Positions 44,208 to 53,410 of a stretch of 64,000 bases of DNA are shown one piece after another. This DNA is from Gammaproteobacteria bacterium RIFOXYD12_FULL_61_37 (lineage in GTDB: Bacteria; Pseudomonadota; Gammaproteobacteria; Chromatiales; Chromatiaceae). Made by a program: the position numbers and the translations under genes. Every line of letters starts with the position of its first letter. Within the stretch, counting starts at the first letter, position 1. The notes under the pieces were generated by a model. It did no database searches and was not told where the DNA came from. It was given only the letters and a program-made list of their open reading frames with translations. The stretch lies in the NCBI GenBank assembly GCA_001801995.1, contig MGZB01000001.1, positions 62,001-126,000 of the forward strand, in the 5' to 3' direction.

Positions 44208-45359
44208 TTAATAAAGATCCGGGGTGCGGACCCGGTCCAGCACATGGATGGCATCGGTCGCCTTCAGCACCAGGGCGAAGCTGACCCGTGGAAAGACGCG
44301 GAAGATCATCAGGGTGCCGACGGGTTCGTCTGGCAGGGTTACTTTGCCGGCGGGATCGGGAATGACGTATTTCTCTACCTTGGGATACTCGCGTTCTGCA
44401 TCGAAAAACTCGATCATCTGCCGCGAGCGGCGCTCCGGGGCCTCTTCGTCCACATAGTAGGGGTCGGAAACCGTCTTGCCCCGCTGGTCTATGCTCATGA
44501 CATCGCCCTGCTCAAGCCCCTTGTTTTCGCCGCAGTCCAGGGCGACGACATTGTACTGGCCGATCTGGGTGACGCCATTGAGAACGCTGATGATGCTGCA
44601 ATGCGGATTGCCGCTGGGCGGTTTGGGGGTAAATTGGGTGAGCGGCCGGTCTTCGCTCATGGGGACCAGGCGATCGCCCGCCAAAATCTCCAGGTCGCTC
44701 TGGACGACTTGCGCAGTGGCGGGGTCGTTGTGGCGCAGGGTAAGCGCCTCACCGACATACAACGCCTCCTGACCGAGAACGCGCCCGGAATCGGCATGTT
44801 TGTATAGCTTGCCGGGCCTGACGACATGGTACTTCGGCTCCGTTAAACTGCGCGCGGAGTCGCGTATGTAGATCTTCTGGCCGGTGCTTGCCACGATGTG
44901 TTCCTGGGCGAAGCCGAGCACATAGGGGGCTGTGTCTAGGCTGCCGGGGTCAACCACATAGGGTCTCGTGAGAAATGGCCTTATGGCATCCAGGGGAATC
45001 GTGGGTATGGGCTGCGTCAACTGCTCGATCCGCACCTTGGGCGAAAGCTTGATGGCGCTCCGGCCGTTCCGCTCCAGGGACAGTATCGGCTTGCCGTTGG
45101 CATCGAAGCTCAGGGCAATGCTATCGCCGGGGAAGATCAGATGGGGATCGGGGATCTGGGGGTTGTACTGCCAGACATCGGGCCAGCGCCAAGGGGCCTC
45201 CAGAAATCGGGCAGCGATGTCCCACAAAGTATCACCCGCCTGCACCACATAGCGGTCCGGATGATTGGGAGTGACGGCAATTTTGTCCCCCGCCTGGAGA
45301 TTGAAAGACAAGAGCAGCCCCGCGAAAACCCCGGCCATTAAGCGGCTGAACTTGGACAT
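44208..45359 (-). CDS. LysM domain periplasmic protein
   Basis: A 383-residue secreted protein. A signal peptide (about 1-23, LMAGVFAGLLLSFNLQAG) is followed by a LysM domain (about 33-85: YVVQAGDTLWDIAARFLEAPWRWPDVWQYNPQIPDPHLIFPGDSI) that binds peptidoglycan glycan chains. The remaining 290 residues form a beta-rich region with a second motif YHVVRPGKLYKHADSGRVLG and CGENKGLEQGDVMSIDQRG. Proteins of this kind are regularly encoded next to dprA and divergent from def in Gammaproteobacteria; the role is unproven but likely in cell-wall attachment. Confidence 0.9.
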   Translation of the reverse strand: MSKFSRLMAGVFAGLLLSFNLQAGDKIAVTPNHPDRYVVQAGDTLWDIAARFLEAPWRWPDVWQYNPQIPDPHLIFPGDSIALSFDANGKPILSLERNGRSAIKLSPKVRIEQLTQPIPTIPLDAIRPFLTRPYVVDPGSLDTAPYVLGFAQEHIVASTGQKIYIRDSARSLTEPKYHVVRPGKLYKHADSGRVLGQEALYVGEALTLRHNDPATAQVVQSDLEILAGDRLVPMSEDRPLTQFTPKPPSGNPHCSIISVLNGVTQIGQYNVVALDCGENKGLEQGDVMSIDQRGKTVSDPYYVDEEAPERRSRQMIEFFDAEREYPKVEKYVIPDPAGKVTLPDEPVGTLMIFRVFPRVSFALVLKATDAIHVLDRVRTPDLY

Positions 45360-45508
45360 GGCGATTCCTTTGGTGAAGAATTGATGTCAGTGTAGCCCAA
45401 CATGCGCCTGTCTCAAAATACCAGGGCGCGTTCGTTGCCAATTACATCATAAGGTTAGCGTAAGAACCTACAGTTTTTTCGAAGAAATATTCTAAGGCCC
45501 GCGCAAAT

Positions 45509-46051
45509 ATGTCGAAACTTGAAATTCTCCGTTTTCCCGACCCCCGTCTGCGAACCAAGGCGAAACCTGTGATGGCGGTAGACGGGACGATCCGCAGCCT
45601 GGCGGAAGACATGCTCGAAACCATGTATGCCGCCCCCGGAATCGGCCTCGCGGCGACCCAGGTCAACGTGCATAGGCGGGTGATCGTGGTCGATGTCACT
45701 GAGGATCGCAGCGATCCCTTGGTGCTGATCAATCCCGAAGTGGCTGACAAACGCGGCGTTGAGACCATGGACGAGGGCTGCCTCTCCGTACCCGGCTTCT
45801 ACGAGAGCGTCTCGCGCTCGGAGTGGGTCAGGGTGAAGGCGCTCGACCTGGAGGGCAATCCCTTCGAGCTGGAAACGGACGGGCTGAAGGCGGTTTGCAT
45901 CCAGCATGAAATCGATCATCTGGAGGGCAAACTCTTTGTCGATTACCTCTCCAGCCTGAAACGGCAGCGCATCAGACGGAAGCTGGAAAAGGACTCTCCG
46001 GCGCGGAGCGAGGAGCCCTCTCGTCTCACCCATCACGAGCCGGTAATTTGA
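45509..46051 (+). CDS. def: Peptide deformylase
   Basis: Removes the formyl group from nascent N-terminal methionine. Motif 1 is [10 protein letters not shown] (GxGLAAxQ), motif 2 EGCLSVPGF (EGCxS) and motif 3 [12 protein letters not shown] (HExDH), giving the Cys and two His metal ligands and the catalytic Glu. The length of 180 residues includes a C-terminal tail a little longer than in E. coli ([20 protein letters not shown]). First gene of def-fmt-rsmB, read away from the LysM gene. Confidence 0.97.
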   Translation: MSKLEILRFPDPRLRTKAKPVMAVDGTIRSLAEDMLETMYAAPGIGLAATQVNVHRRVIVVDVTEDRSDPLVLINPEVADKRGVETMDEGCLSVPGFYESVSRSEWVRVKALDLEGNPFELETDGLKAVCIQHEIDHLEGKLFVDYLSSLKRQRIRRKLEKDSPARSEEPSRLTHHEPVI

Positions 46052-46135
46052 CAGTGAGGGTCGCCTAGAAAGGGAAAGTGTCTCTGGAACGAGATAGAAT
46101 CGAATCAATTCCGGCAACAAGCTTTAACACAAACC

Positions 46136-47065
46136 ATGCGCATCATTTTTGCGGGAACGCCAGACTTCTCCGTACCGCCCTTGCAGGCCCTGCTGGGGAG
46201 CGAACATCAGGTCATCGCGGTCTACACCCAGCCTGACCGGCCCGCCGGCAGGGGGCGCAAGCTGACTCCCAGTCCCGTGAAGGAGCTGGCGCTGGCAACC
46301 TGCCTACCCGTTTACCAACCACTCAACTTCAAGGGCGAACCGGATCTGGCCGCCCTAGAATCCCTTGGCGCCGATCTCATGATCGTGGTTGCATACGGAT
46401 TGCTCCTCCCCCAGCGCGTCCTTAATGCCCCGCGGCTTGGCTGCATCAATATCCACGCTTCCTTGCTGCCTCGCTGGCGCGGGGCAGCGCCGATTCAAAG
46501 AGCCATTGCCGCAGGTGACCGGGAGTCCGGCATCACCATCATGCAAATGGAGGCCGGGCTGGACACCGGGCCGATGCATCTGATCCGGCCCTGCCCCATC
46601 GATGAGCGGGAGACAGGGGAGACCCTGCACGACAAGCTCTCGGCACTGGGCGCACTGGCCTTGATGGAGTCCCTGCCCGCCATCGAAGCGGGGATATCCC
46701 AGCCTCAACCCCAGGACGGCGCCAGCGCCGTCTACGCCCACAAGCTCAAAAAGGAGGAATCCCTGATCGATTGGCGGCAACCGGCGGCCGGAATAGATCG
46801 CCTGGTGCGTGCATTCAATCCCTGGCCTGTGGCCCAAACCCCTTGTGGAGATTCCATGCTGAGGATCTGGGATGCAGTTCCGCTTCAGGCGGAGACGGCC
46901 CCTAGCCTGGCCGGTTCCGTCATCGCAGCGGGGTCGGCGGGGATCGACGTCGTTACGGGCCAGGGCCTATTGCGCATTACCCGGTTACAGATGCCGGGCA
47001 AGCGCGTCATGGATGCCGCCGATTTTCTGAACGCCCATGCGCTGGCGGGGGTAACTCTTGGCTGA
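46136..47065 (+). CDS. fmt: Methionyl-tRNA formyltransferase
   Basis: Formylates initiator Met-tRNA using 10-formyl-tetrahydrofolate. It begins MRIIFAGTPDFSVPPLQALL, contains the tetrahydrofolate-binding SLLPRWRGAAPIQRAI loop with catalytic Asn and His (CINIHAS), and a C-terminal OB-fold domain (about 205-305). Length 309 matches the family. Eighty-four bases after def, and overlapping the next gene by 8 bp, so def-fmt-rsmB is one operon. Confidence 0.97.
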   Translation: MRIIFAGTPDFSVPPLQALLGSEHQVIAVYTQPDRPAGRGRKLTPSPVKELALATCLPVYQPLNFKGEPDLAALESLGADLMIVVAYGLLLPQRVLNAPRLGCINIHASLLPRWRGAAPIQRAIAAGDRESGITIMQMEAGLDTGPMHLIRPCPIDERETGETLHDKLSALGALALMESLPAIEAGISQPQPQDGASAVYAHKLKKEESLIDWRQPAAGIDRLVRAFNPWPVAQTPCGDSMLRIWDAVPLQAETAPSLAGSVIAAGSAGIDVVTGQGLLRITRLQMPGKRVMDAADFLNAHALAGVTLG

Positions 47066-48377
47066 GGGTAGCAAGCAGGGGGGTGTCGAGTCGCGCGTTT
47101 GCGCGGCGAGGGTCATAGACGCCGTCTACAGCGGACGGTCCCTGTCCGACGCCTTAGCCATGCCTTGCGTCCAGGGCTCCCATCAACCCTTCATCCAAGC
47201 GATCTGTTACGGGGTGTTCAGGGAATTCCCCCGCCATAAGCACCTGCTGGGACACCTGTTGAATAAGCCGCTCAAACCAGCCGACAGCGACATTGATGCG
47301 CTCGCCCAAGCGGCGCTCTACCAGATCGACTGCATGCGCGTGCCGCCCCATGCGGCCGTGAATGAGACGGTGCAGGCCGCGCGGCGGATGGGCAAGCCAT
47401 GGGCAAGCAACCTGCTCAATGCCTTGCTGCGCCGCTATCTGCGGGAAAGTGAGGCGCTGAACGCCAGCTTGAATGGGGATGAAGAGGCCACCCTGCGCAT
47501 GCCCGCCTGGCTGACCCAGAGGTTCCGCCAGGCCTGGCCCGATGGCTGGCGCGGCCTAGTCGAAGCCAGCGGCCGACAAGCCGGATTGACCCTGCGCGTC
47601 AACCGCATGAAGATCGACCCTAAGGCGTATCTTCAGCTTCTAGCGGAAAAGGAGATCCTGGCGCATCCCCACCCGCAATTGTCCGAGGCGCTCATGTTGG
47701 ACAGGGCCCTGCCGGTGGAACTGTTGCCGGGATTTTCAGAGGGTCTGGTCTCCGTGCAGGATGCCGGCGCTCAATTGGCCGCAGTTCTTCTGGATGCGGC
47801 CAGGGGGGACCGGGTGCTGGATGCATGCGCCGCGCCGGGAGGCAAAAGCTGTCATCTACTGGAACGTGCCGGGGGCGAGTTGGACCTCTGGGCGGTGGAC
47901 CTGGACGCCGTCCGCTTGCAGCGGATCAGGGAGAACCTGGAGCGGCTTGGCCTGACAGCCCATTGCAGCACCGGCGATGCCACAGAGCCCACCGGGGATT
48001 GGGGCCAAGGGACTTACCAGCGAATTTTGCTCGATGCCCCCTGTTCCGCCACCGGTGTGATCCGCCGCCATCCCGATATCAAGGTCTTGCGCAAACCTGG
48101 GGACCTGACGGCCCTGACGGATACCCAGCGGCGTTGCCTGGACGCCCTTTGGCCGCTGCTGGCGCCGGGGGGAATGCTTCTTTACGCGACCTGCTCCATT
48201 CTGCCGGAGGAGAACGAGTTACAGGTGGCCGGTTTCCTTGAGCGGCATCTGGACGCAAGGGAGCGGCCGATCGAGGCGGACTGGGGCCTGGCAAGGGCGT
48301 CCGGCCGACAGACCCTGCCGGGGGAGAATGGCATGGATGGCTTCTATTACGCCTGTCTGGAAAAGATCCCAGGATGA
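47058..48377 (+). CDS. rsmB: 16S rRNA (cytosine-967-C5)-methyltransferase RsmB
   Basis: Methylates C967 of 16S rRNA. The NusB-like N-terminal domain (about 10-150, with QAALYQIDCMRVPPHAAVNETVQAAR) leads into the SAM methyltransferase domain: VLDACAAPGGKSCHLLE (motif I), LLDAPCSATGVIRRHPDIK (catalytic Cys motif IV) and LLYATCSILPEENELQV (second Cys). The start is TTG at 47058, overlapping the fmt end by 8 bp; no ATG fits the family N-terminus. Length 439. Next gene overlaps by 4 bp. Confidence 0.96.
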   Translation: MAEGSKQGGVESRVCAARVIDAVYSGRSLSDALAMPCVQGSHQPFIQAICYGVFREFPRHKHLLGHLLNKPLKPADSDIDALAQAALYQIDCMRVPPHAAVNETVQAARRMGKPWASNLLNALLRRYLRESEALNASLNGDEEATLRMPAWLTQRFRQAWPDGWRGLVEASGRQAGLTLRVNRMKIDPKAYLQLLAEKEILAHPHPQLSEALMLDRALPVELLPGFSEGLVSVQDAGAQLAAVLLDAARGDRVLDACAAPGGKSCHLLERAGGELDLWAVDLDAVRLQRIRENLERLGLTAHCSTGDATEPTGDWGQGTYQRILLDAPCSATGVIRRHPDIKVLRKPGDLTALTDTQRRCLDALWPLLAPGGMLLYATCSILPEENELQVAGFLERHLDARERPIEADWGLARASGRQTLPGENGMDGFYYACLEKIPG

Positions 48378-48967
48378 TCAAGACAAAGGGCTCAGCTCGC
48401 GCCAGGGGAACGGTAGCCGCCAGGCTGTCACGCTGGATGTCCGCCCTGGTGCTGGCTGGCTTTGCGGGTTCCCTGCTGGCGGAGGGCATTGAGATCGAAA
48501 GCCTCTCCTCCCGCTTGCACAAGGGCGTTTACCTAGTGGATGCACAGATCCTCTACCAACCCTCCAAGACCATACTGGATGCGCTGGAGCACGGAGTCCC
48601 CCTGACCTTCGAAGTCAAGTTGGATGTTCGGCGCAAGGATGCCTGGATGTGGGAAAGGGCCGTCGCCCGGCACCGTTTGCGTTACAGCCTGCGCTACCAC
48701 GCGCTGGTGTCCCGTTACGAGGTGTTCCTGCCGGATAAAAAGGTGTTGCGGTATGCCACCCTGGAGGCGGCGTTGCGCGCACTCGGCGGGTTGAGCGACC
48801 TGTCCCTCGTCGAATCCGCCTCGCTCGAATCGGACGAGGAATATGAACTGCATCTCGGGATTGAACTCGATATCGAATCCCTTCCAGTACCGCTAAGGCC
48901 CAGGGCCTACCTTTCGTCCGATTGGTCCCTCTCCTACGAGCACCGCCCGTGGCTTCTGATCCGCTGA
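48374..48967 (+). CDS. DUF4390 domain protein
   Basis: A 197-residue protein with an N-terminal hydrophobic export signal (about residues 20-36) and a conserved periplasmic domain of unknown function, DUF4390, recognised by LVDAQILYQPSKTILDALEHGVPLTFEV and WMWERAVARHRLRYSLRYHALVSRYEV. It is usually encoded between rsmB and ntrY, as here, with the start overlapping rsmB by 4 bp and the end overlapping ntrY by about 19 bp. The tight coupling suggests a role in envelope sensing with NtrY, but that is inference. Confidence 0.88.
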   Translation: MIKTKGSARARGTVAARLSRWMSALVLAGFAGSLLAEGIEIESLSSRLHKGVYLVDAQILYQPSKTILDALEHGVPLTFEVKLDVRRKDAWMWERAVARHRLRYSLRYHALVSRYEVFLPDKKVLRYATLEAALRALGGLSDLSLVESASLESDEEYELHLGIELDIESLPVPLRPRAYLSSDWSLSYEHRPWLLIR

Positions 48968-51162
48968 GACCCTCGCGTAGCGGGTGGCCGATACTGGGGC
49001 TGCTGCTGGTTCTGCTACTCGTCCTTCATTTTTTGAGCCGCGCCGTGCAGGACGTGGAGGGATCGAGCCGATTCTTCGTCCCGCTGCTACTTTTCGCCAT
49101 CGGCGGACTGATTCTGCTGGCCCTGCTGATTCTGATAAGCGGGATACGGCTGTGGCTGGAATACCGGCAAAAGAAGGTCGGTTCCCGCCTCACCCTGCGC
49201 ATGGTGATTGTGTTCCTCCTGCTGTCGCTGCCGCCGGTGACGCTGGTTTACTACTACTCCTTGGAAACCATGTTGCGGGGGATCGAGCATTGGTTCGATG
49301 TCGATATCGATGGTGCTGTCGAAGACGCCTTGCGGCTCAGCCAGGTTTCGCTGGATCTGCATAAGCGGGAAAAGCTACGTCTAACCAATTATCTGATGAT
49401 GGGGGTTCAAGACAGCTCGGAGACAGCGTTGGCCCTCAGCATCGACGAGCTGCGCGAGCGGTTCGAGGTGCGGGAGCTGGTGTTGACGGATCTGAATAAT
49501 CGCGTCATCGCATCAAGCAGCGCCGACCCCGCCAATCTGGTACCCAGCCCGCCGCAGAATGACGCCGTGCGCCAAGTCAAGGAGGGGGAACCCTTTGTCG
49601 ACCTTGTTCTTTCCGGCGAGGGTGGAATGCTGAGGGTGCGGGTAGTGGTGGCGGACCCCAAGGGCAGACCTTTCATCCTTCAGGCCCTCTACGAGACTCC
49701 CGAACAGATCAGCGCCATGACCGGAAAGGTTCAGGAATCCTTCCGGAGATACCGTGAACTAGCCTATCTGCGCGATTCGTTAAAGTTCAGTTTCGGCCTG
49801 ACCCTGTTGCTGGTACTGCTTTATGCCTCTCTGGCCGCCATTTGGGCCGCCTTCTTCTCCGCCCGGCGGCTGGTAGCCCCGGTGACCCAGATCGCGGAAG
49901 GCACAAGGGCGGTGGCCGAGGGCCATTACGACAAGCAACTGCCTTTGCCGCGCGGCCGGGATGAGCTGACTTTTCTCGTATCATCCTTCAACTCCATGAC
50001 GCGGAGCATCGCACTGGCCCGGGACATGACCGAACGAAGCCAGCAGGAAGTCGAAACCCAGCGTGCCTATTTGCAAACCGTGCTGGGGCGGCTGTCATCG
50101 GGGGTAATGGCCTTTGGTTCGAATCTCTGCCTACAAACGGCTAATCCGTCGGCCCGGCAGATTCTCGGCGTGGATCTCGACAGCATGCAGGGTAAGCCAC
50201 TGTATCAACTGGGGATAGAGCACCCCGGCTTGCAGGATTTCGTCGATGCCATCGAGGAGCCCCTGGCGGAAAGTCATGGTGAATGGCGCAATGAAGTAAC
50301 CCTGTTTACCGGCGAGGGGCGCAAGGTCTTGCTGTGCAGCGTCTCCCCCCTGGCGATGCCCTGGGATGAGGCGGCCGGTCACGTGCTGGTGTTCGACGAT
50401 GTCACCGCCCTGCTACAGGCCCAAAGAAACGCCGCCTGGGGCGGGGTCGCCCAGCGCCTGGCTCACGAGATAAAGAACCCTCTAACGCCGATTCAGTTGT
50501 CGGCAGAACGGTTGCGCCACAAGCTCTTGGATAAGCTGGCCGATGAGGACCGGCAAATGCTCGACCGCGCCACCCGCACCATTGTGCAGCAGGTCGAGGC
50601 GATGAAAGAGATGGTCAACGCCTTCTCGGATTTTGCGCGATCCCCAAAGATGCAGGCGGAACCCATCGTATTCGATCCCTTCATCAACGACGCACTCGAT
50701 CTCTACCGCGTGGCGGGTCAGGGTACGACCATCAAGATCAATCTGGCCGCCGGTCCGGCCAAAATTGAGGCCGACCCGGCCCGCCTGCGACAGGTAGTGG
50801 TGAATTTGGTGAAGAACGCCCTTGAAGCCCTAGAGTCCGTGCCCGAGGGATTCATTTTGGTGTCAACCCGTCTCGGCGAGGGTGAGGAAAGCAATTTCGT
50901 GGAGCTGGAGGTCCGGGACAATGGCCCCGGTTTTTCCAGCCCCGTGCTGGAACACCTGTTTGAACCCTATGTGACAACCAAGACCAAGGGCAGCGGCTTG
51001 GGCCTGGCTATCGTAAAAAAGATCGTTGAGGAACACGGCGGTATCGTTCGTGCGGAAAATTTGAATGGGTGCGGTGCCCATATCCTGATATATCTGCCCT
51101 TACTGGGCGTTTACGGCGAGACAGGGGAAGGGGAACAATCCGTGGAGATGGCGAGCAGATGA
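48949..51162 (+). CDS. ntrY: NtrY-type membrane sensor histidine kinase
   Basis: A 737-residue sensor kinase. Three N-terminal membrane helices are suggested (about 10-32, 42-64, 85-107), then a periplasmic sensing region, a further helix (about 290-315), a HAMP linker (SARRLVAPVTQIAEGTRAVAEGHY), a PAS domain (about 375-490), a HisKA with phospho-acceptor histidine in LAHEIKNPLTPIQLSAERL and a HATPase with NLVKNALEALE, DNGPGF and GSGLGLAIVKKIVEEHGG. The likely start is GTG at 48949; a TTG at 48922 is possible. It overlaps ntrX by 4 bp. NtrYX of Proteobacteria respond to nitrogen, redox or envelope cues; the signal here is unknown. Confidence 0.92.
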   Translation: MASDPLRPSRSGWPILGLLLVLLLVLHFLSRAVQDVEGSSRFFVPLLLFAIGGLILLALLILISGIRLWLEYRQKKVGSRLTLRMVIVFLLLSLPPVTLVYYYSLETMLRGIEHWFDVDIDGAVEDALRLSQVSLDLHKREKLRLTNYLMMGVQDSSETALALSIDELRERFEVRELVLTDLNNRVIASSSADPANLVPSPPQNDAVRQVKEGEPFVDLVLSGEGGMLRVRVVVADPKGRPFILQALYETPEQISAMTGKVQESFRRYRELAYLRDSLKFSFGLTLLLVLLYASLAAIWAAFFSARRLVAPVTQIAEGTRAVAEGHYDKQLPLPRGRDELTFLVSSFNSMTRSIALARDMTERSQQEVETQRAYLQTVLGRLSSGVMAFGSNLCLQTANPSARQILGVDLDSMQGKPLYQLGIEHPGLQDFVDAIEEPLAESHGEWRNEVTLFTGEGRKVLLCSVSPLAMPWDEAAGHVLVFDDVTALLQAQRNAAWGGVAQRLAHEIKNPLTPIQLSAERLRHKLLDKLADEDRQMLDRATRTIVQQVEAMKEMVNAFSDFARSPKMQAEPIVFDPFINDALDLYRVAGQGTTIKINLAAGPAKIEADPARLRQVVVNLVKNALEALESVPEGFILVSTRLGEGEESNFVELEVRDNGPGFSSPVLEHLFEPYVTTKTKGSGLGLAIVKKIVEEHGGIVRAENLNGCGAHILIYLPLLGVYGETGEGEQSVEMASR

Positions 51163-52535
51163 GTGGAGCCTACATTTTAGTAGTCGATGACGAACCGGAT
51201 ATCCGGGGACTGGTGCAGGAGATCCTCCAGGACGAGGGTTACCGCGTGGCCGTTGCCGAAAACGGTGAGCGCGCACGCCAGATCATGCGGGAGGGGCGTC
51301 CCGATCTGGTGTTCCTGGATATCTGGATGCCGGACGTGGACGGCATCACCCTGCTCAAGGAGTGGGGCGAAAGCGGGGATCTTCCCTGCCCCATCATCAT
51401 GATGTCGGGGCATGGTACGGTGGAAACGGCAGTGGAGGCCACCCGTCTGGGCGCCTACGATTTTCTGGAAAAGCCCCTGTCGCTGGCCAAGCTGCTGTTG
51501 ACCGTGGAGCGGGCCTTGGAGGCCGACCGATTGCAGCAGGAAAACATTGGCTTGCGCAGCCAGGCCTCGCAACCCGTGGAGCCGATCGGAAAGAGCGCCA
51601 CCATGCATCGCCTGCGCGAGCAGGTGCGCCGTATCGCCGTTCACGATACCTGGGTATTGATCACCGGCGAACCCGGCAGCGGACGGGAGACCTTCGCCCG
51701 CTTTCTGCACACCCAGAGCCCCCGGCGAAGCAGCCCCTTCGTCAAGGTCGCCGTTTCCGCAATCCCTCGGGAAAACGCGGCGCGTGAGCTGTTCGGCAGC
51801 GAACAGGATGGACAGATCCGTTACGGCATCTTCGAACAGGCGAGGGGAGGAACCCTCTTTCTCGATGAAGTCGCCGACATGGATGTAGAGGCCCAGTCGC
51901 ATCTCCTGGGCGCCCTGGAGAAGAATGCCTTCGTCCGCGTCGGCGGTAGCGAGCCGGTCCCCATCAACGCCCGGATCGTAGCCGCCACGCAAGTGAATCT
52001 CGCCGAGATGGTCAAGCAAGGCGAATTCCGCGAAGAGCTCTTTTTCCACCTCAACGTGGTACCCCTGCATGTCCCGCCCCTGCGTGAACATACCGAGGAC
52101 ATCTCCGACCTGCTGAGTTATTACGTGGACCACTTCTCCATCCACGAACGCCTCCCTTATCGCCATTTCGATGTGAGGGCGCAGAATTTTCTGCGGAACT
52201 ACGGTTGGCCAGGGAATGTGCGTGAATTGAAGAATCTGGTGCAGCGGTTGATGATCCTGGGCACCGCCGAGGAAATTGGTTTGGATGATGTTCAGGGGGC
52301 CTTGGCTGTTTCATCCAGGGGGAGCCAAGGGAGCGGAGGTTCTCCATTGCCGCTGAACCTCGATCAGCCCTTGCGGCAGGCGCGGGAGGACTTCGAAAAG
52401 CTCTATCTCGAATATCAATTGGATAAATATAAGGGCAACGTCAGCAGGGTGGCCCAGGAGGTCGGTATGGAGCGGACCCATCTCTACCGGAAAATGCGCG
52501 CCGTCGGGATCGAGATCAAGGAACGCAAACCTTGA
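51159..52535 (+). CDS. ntrX: NtrX-type response regulator without the sigma54 contact loop
   Basis: Partner of NtrY, 458 residues. The receiver has phospho-acceptor D54 (FLDIWMPDVDG) and K105 (FLEKPLS). The AAA+ domain (about 143-370) has a Walker A-like GEPGSGRE in which Arg176 replaces the usual lysine, and a normal Walker B (GGTLFLDEVADM). The GAFTGA loop that contacts sigma54 is missing: ELFGSEQDGQIRYGIFEQARGGT continues directly. The C-terminal Fis-like helix-turn-helix is GNVSRVAQEVGMERTHLYRKM. The frame is intact, so this is not a frameshift. It probably regulates without activating sigma54. ATGA overlap with ntrY. Confidence 0.92.
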   Translation: MSGAYILVVDDEPDIRGLVQEILQDEGYRVAVAENGERARQIMREGRPDLVFLDIWMPDVDGITLLKEWGESGDLPCPIIMMSGHGTVETAVEATRLGAYDFLEKPLSLAKLLLTVERALEADRLQQENIGLRSQASQPVEPIGKSATMHRLREQVRRIAVHDTWVLITGEPGSGRETFARFLHTQSPRRSSPFVKVAVSAIPRENAARELFGSEQDGQIRYGIFEQARGGTLFLDEVADMDVEAQSHLLGALEKNAFVRVGGSEPVPINARIVAATQVNLAEMVKQGEFREELFFHLNVVPLHVPPLREHTEDISDLLSYYVDHFSIHERLPYRHFDVRAQNFLRNYGWPGNVRELKNLVQRLMILGTAEEIGLDDVQGALAVSSRGSQGSGGSPLPLNLDQPLRQAREDFEKLYLEYQLDKYKGNVSRVAQEVGMERTHLYRKMRAVGIEIKERKP

Positions 52536-52557
52536 TGATCTGGGCGCCGAAGACGGA

Positions 52558-53199
52558 TCAGTTTTCCTCATGAAAAAGGGCAAGCGTCTCGGCGGCAATC
52601 TCACAGACTTCCGGGTCTTCGTCGTCGAGCAGTCCCTCGATCAAAGGTATAGAGGAAGGATCGCCACAGATGCCGAGATAGTGACAGACATCGGCCCGGA
52701 CCTGGGAGTCCGGCGAAGTGGTCAGTTGCGCCAGGGGTGAAACCGCATACTCCAGGGCGGGATCTCCGGCCAGCTCCTCGATCAGGGCACCGATGCCGAT
52801 GCGCACCGCCATGGGAACGCTCAAATCACCGAGCATAGGGGTCAGTTCCGTCATAATCGAAGGCGAAGGACGGACCCGCTGAATGGCCTCCTGAAGCCGG
52901 TGCTGTTCGATCAAATAGGCGATGTATGCCGCCTGACCACTGTTGCCGGCGGCATGCTCGACCCATTCCGCCAGATCGGAGAGACTATGAACTCCAGCGA
53001 GTTCGAATTCTCCGATACGGCACCAGGGAACACTGCGGACATCATGGCTCGCGGCAATCTCGGGCCGAAGACTGGTATTGACGATCTCCAGGCGTCCCAA
53101 CTTGCCTTGTTTGACCAACTGGGACAGGTACTCGACCATGGCGGGACAATGGGAGCAACCGTTGGCGATGAGCAGGAGTGCTTCGGTTTTGCTGGGCAT
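52558..53199 (-). CDS. Thioredoxin-like domain fused to HEAT-like repeats
   Basis: A 213-residue cytosolic protein. The N-terminal 80 residues form a thioredoxin fold: LIANGCSHCPAMVEYLSQL gives a CSHC redox motif, and DVRSVPWCRIGEFEL gives the cis-proline loop, with a third cysteine after it. The rest (about 85-213) is helical with HEAT-like units (ALEYAVSPLAQLTTSPDSQVRADVCHYLGICGDPSSIPLIEGLLDDEDPEVCEIAAETLAL). It probably reduces or senses thiols on a protein partner. It is divergent from aprBA and convergent with ntrX; a link to sulfur oxidation is only contextual. Confidence 0.78.
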   Translation of the reverse strand: MPSKTEALLLIANGCSHCPAMVEYLSQLVKQGKLGRLEIVNTSLRPEIAASHDVRSVPWCRIGEFELAGVHSLSDLAEWVEHAAGNSGQAAYIAYLIEQHRLQEAIQRVRPSPSIMTELTPMLGDLSVPMAVRIGIGALIEELAGDPALEYAVSPLAQLTTSPDSQVRADVCHYLGICGDPSSIPLIEGLLDDEDPEVCEIAAETLALFHEEN

Positions 53200-53352
53200 G
53201 AATGACGCCTATCGTTGAATACTACCGCCGATTATCGCACAAGCGTTTCATCGGCGAAGATTGGGCAATAAGTAAAGACAACGCCATGGCAAGGACTTAA
53301 TAAAGCCGTCTTATGGGATCAGTTTATAAAACTGTTTGGCACAATCGCCCAT

Positions 53353-53382
53353 TTGTCCTTATCTTTCCCACTCCCATATTAT
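53353..53382 (+). promoter_or_regulatory. Candidate sigma70 promoter for aprBA
   Basis: TTGTCC (53353-53358) and TATTAT (53377-53382) are 18 bp apart and match the -35 and -10 consensus at 4 and 5 of 6 positions. Transcription would begin near 53389. No FNR-like TTGAT-N4-ATCAA box is visible in the gap. Confidence 0.5.
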
Positions 53383-53385
53383 GCA

Positions 53386-53410
53386 TGGATGGGCCTTTTG
53401 CGCCCATCCA
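53386..53410 (+). promoter_or_regulatory. Stem-loop at the predicted 5' end of the aprBA transcript
   Basis: TGGATGGGC (53386-53394) and GCCCATCCA (53402-53410) form a perfect 9-bp stem with a 7-nt loop (CTTTTGC). It overlaps the predicted start site and has no T-tract behind it, so it is more likely to protect the mRNA 5' end than to terminate. The two arms might instead be an operator. Confidence 0.45.

Noticed and set aside
51786-51860. Possible frameshift or deletion at the GAFTGA site of ntrX
   Set aside because: The reading frame continues through Walker B and the DNA-binding domain without a break, and loss of this loop is known in NtrX proteins.
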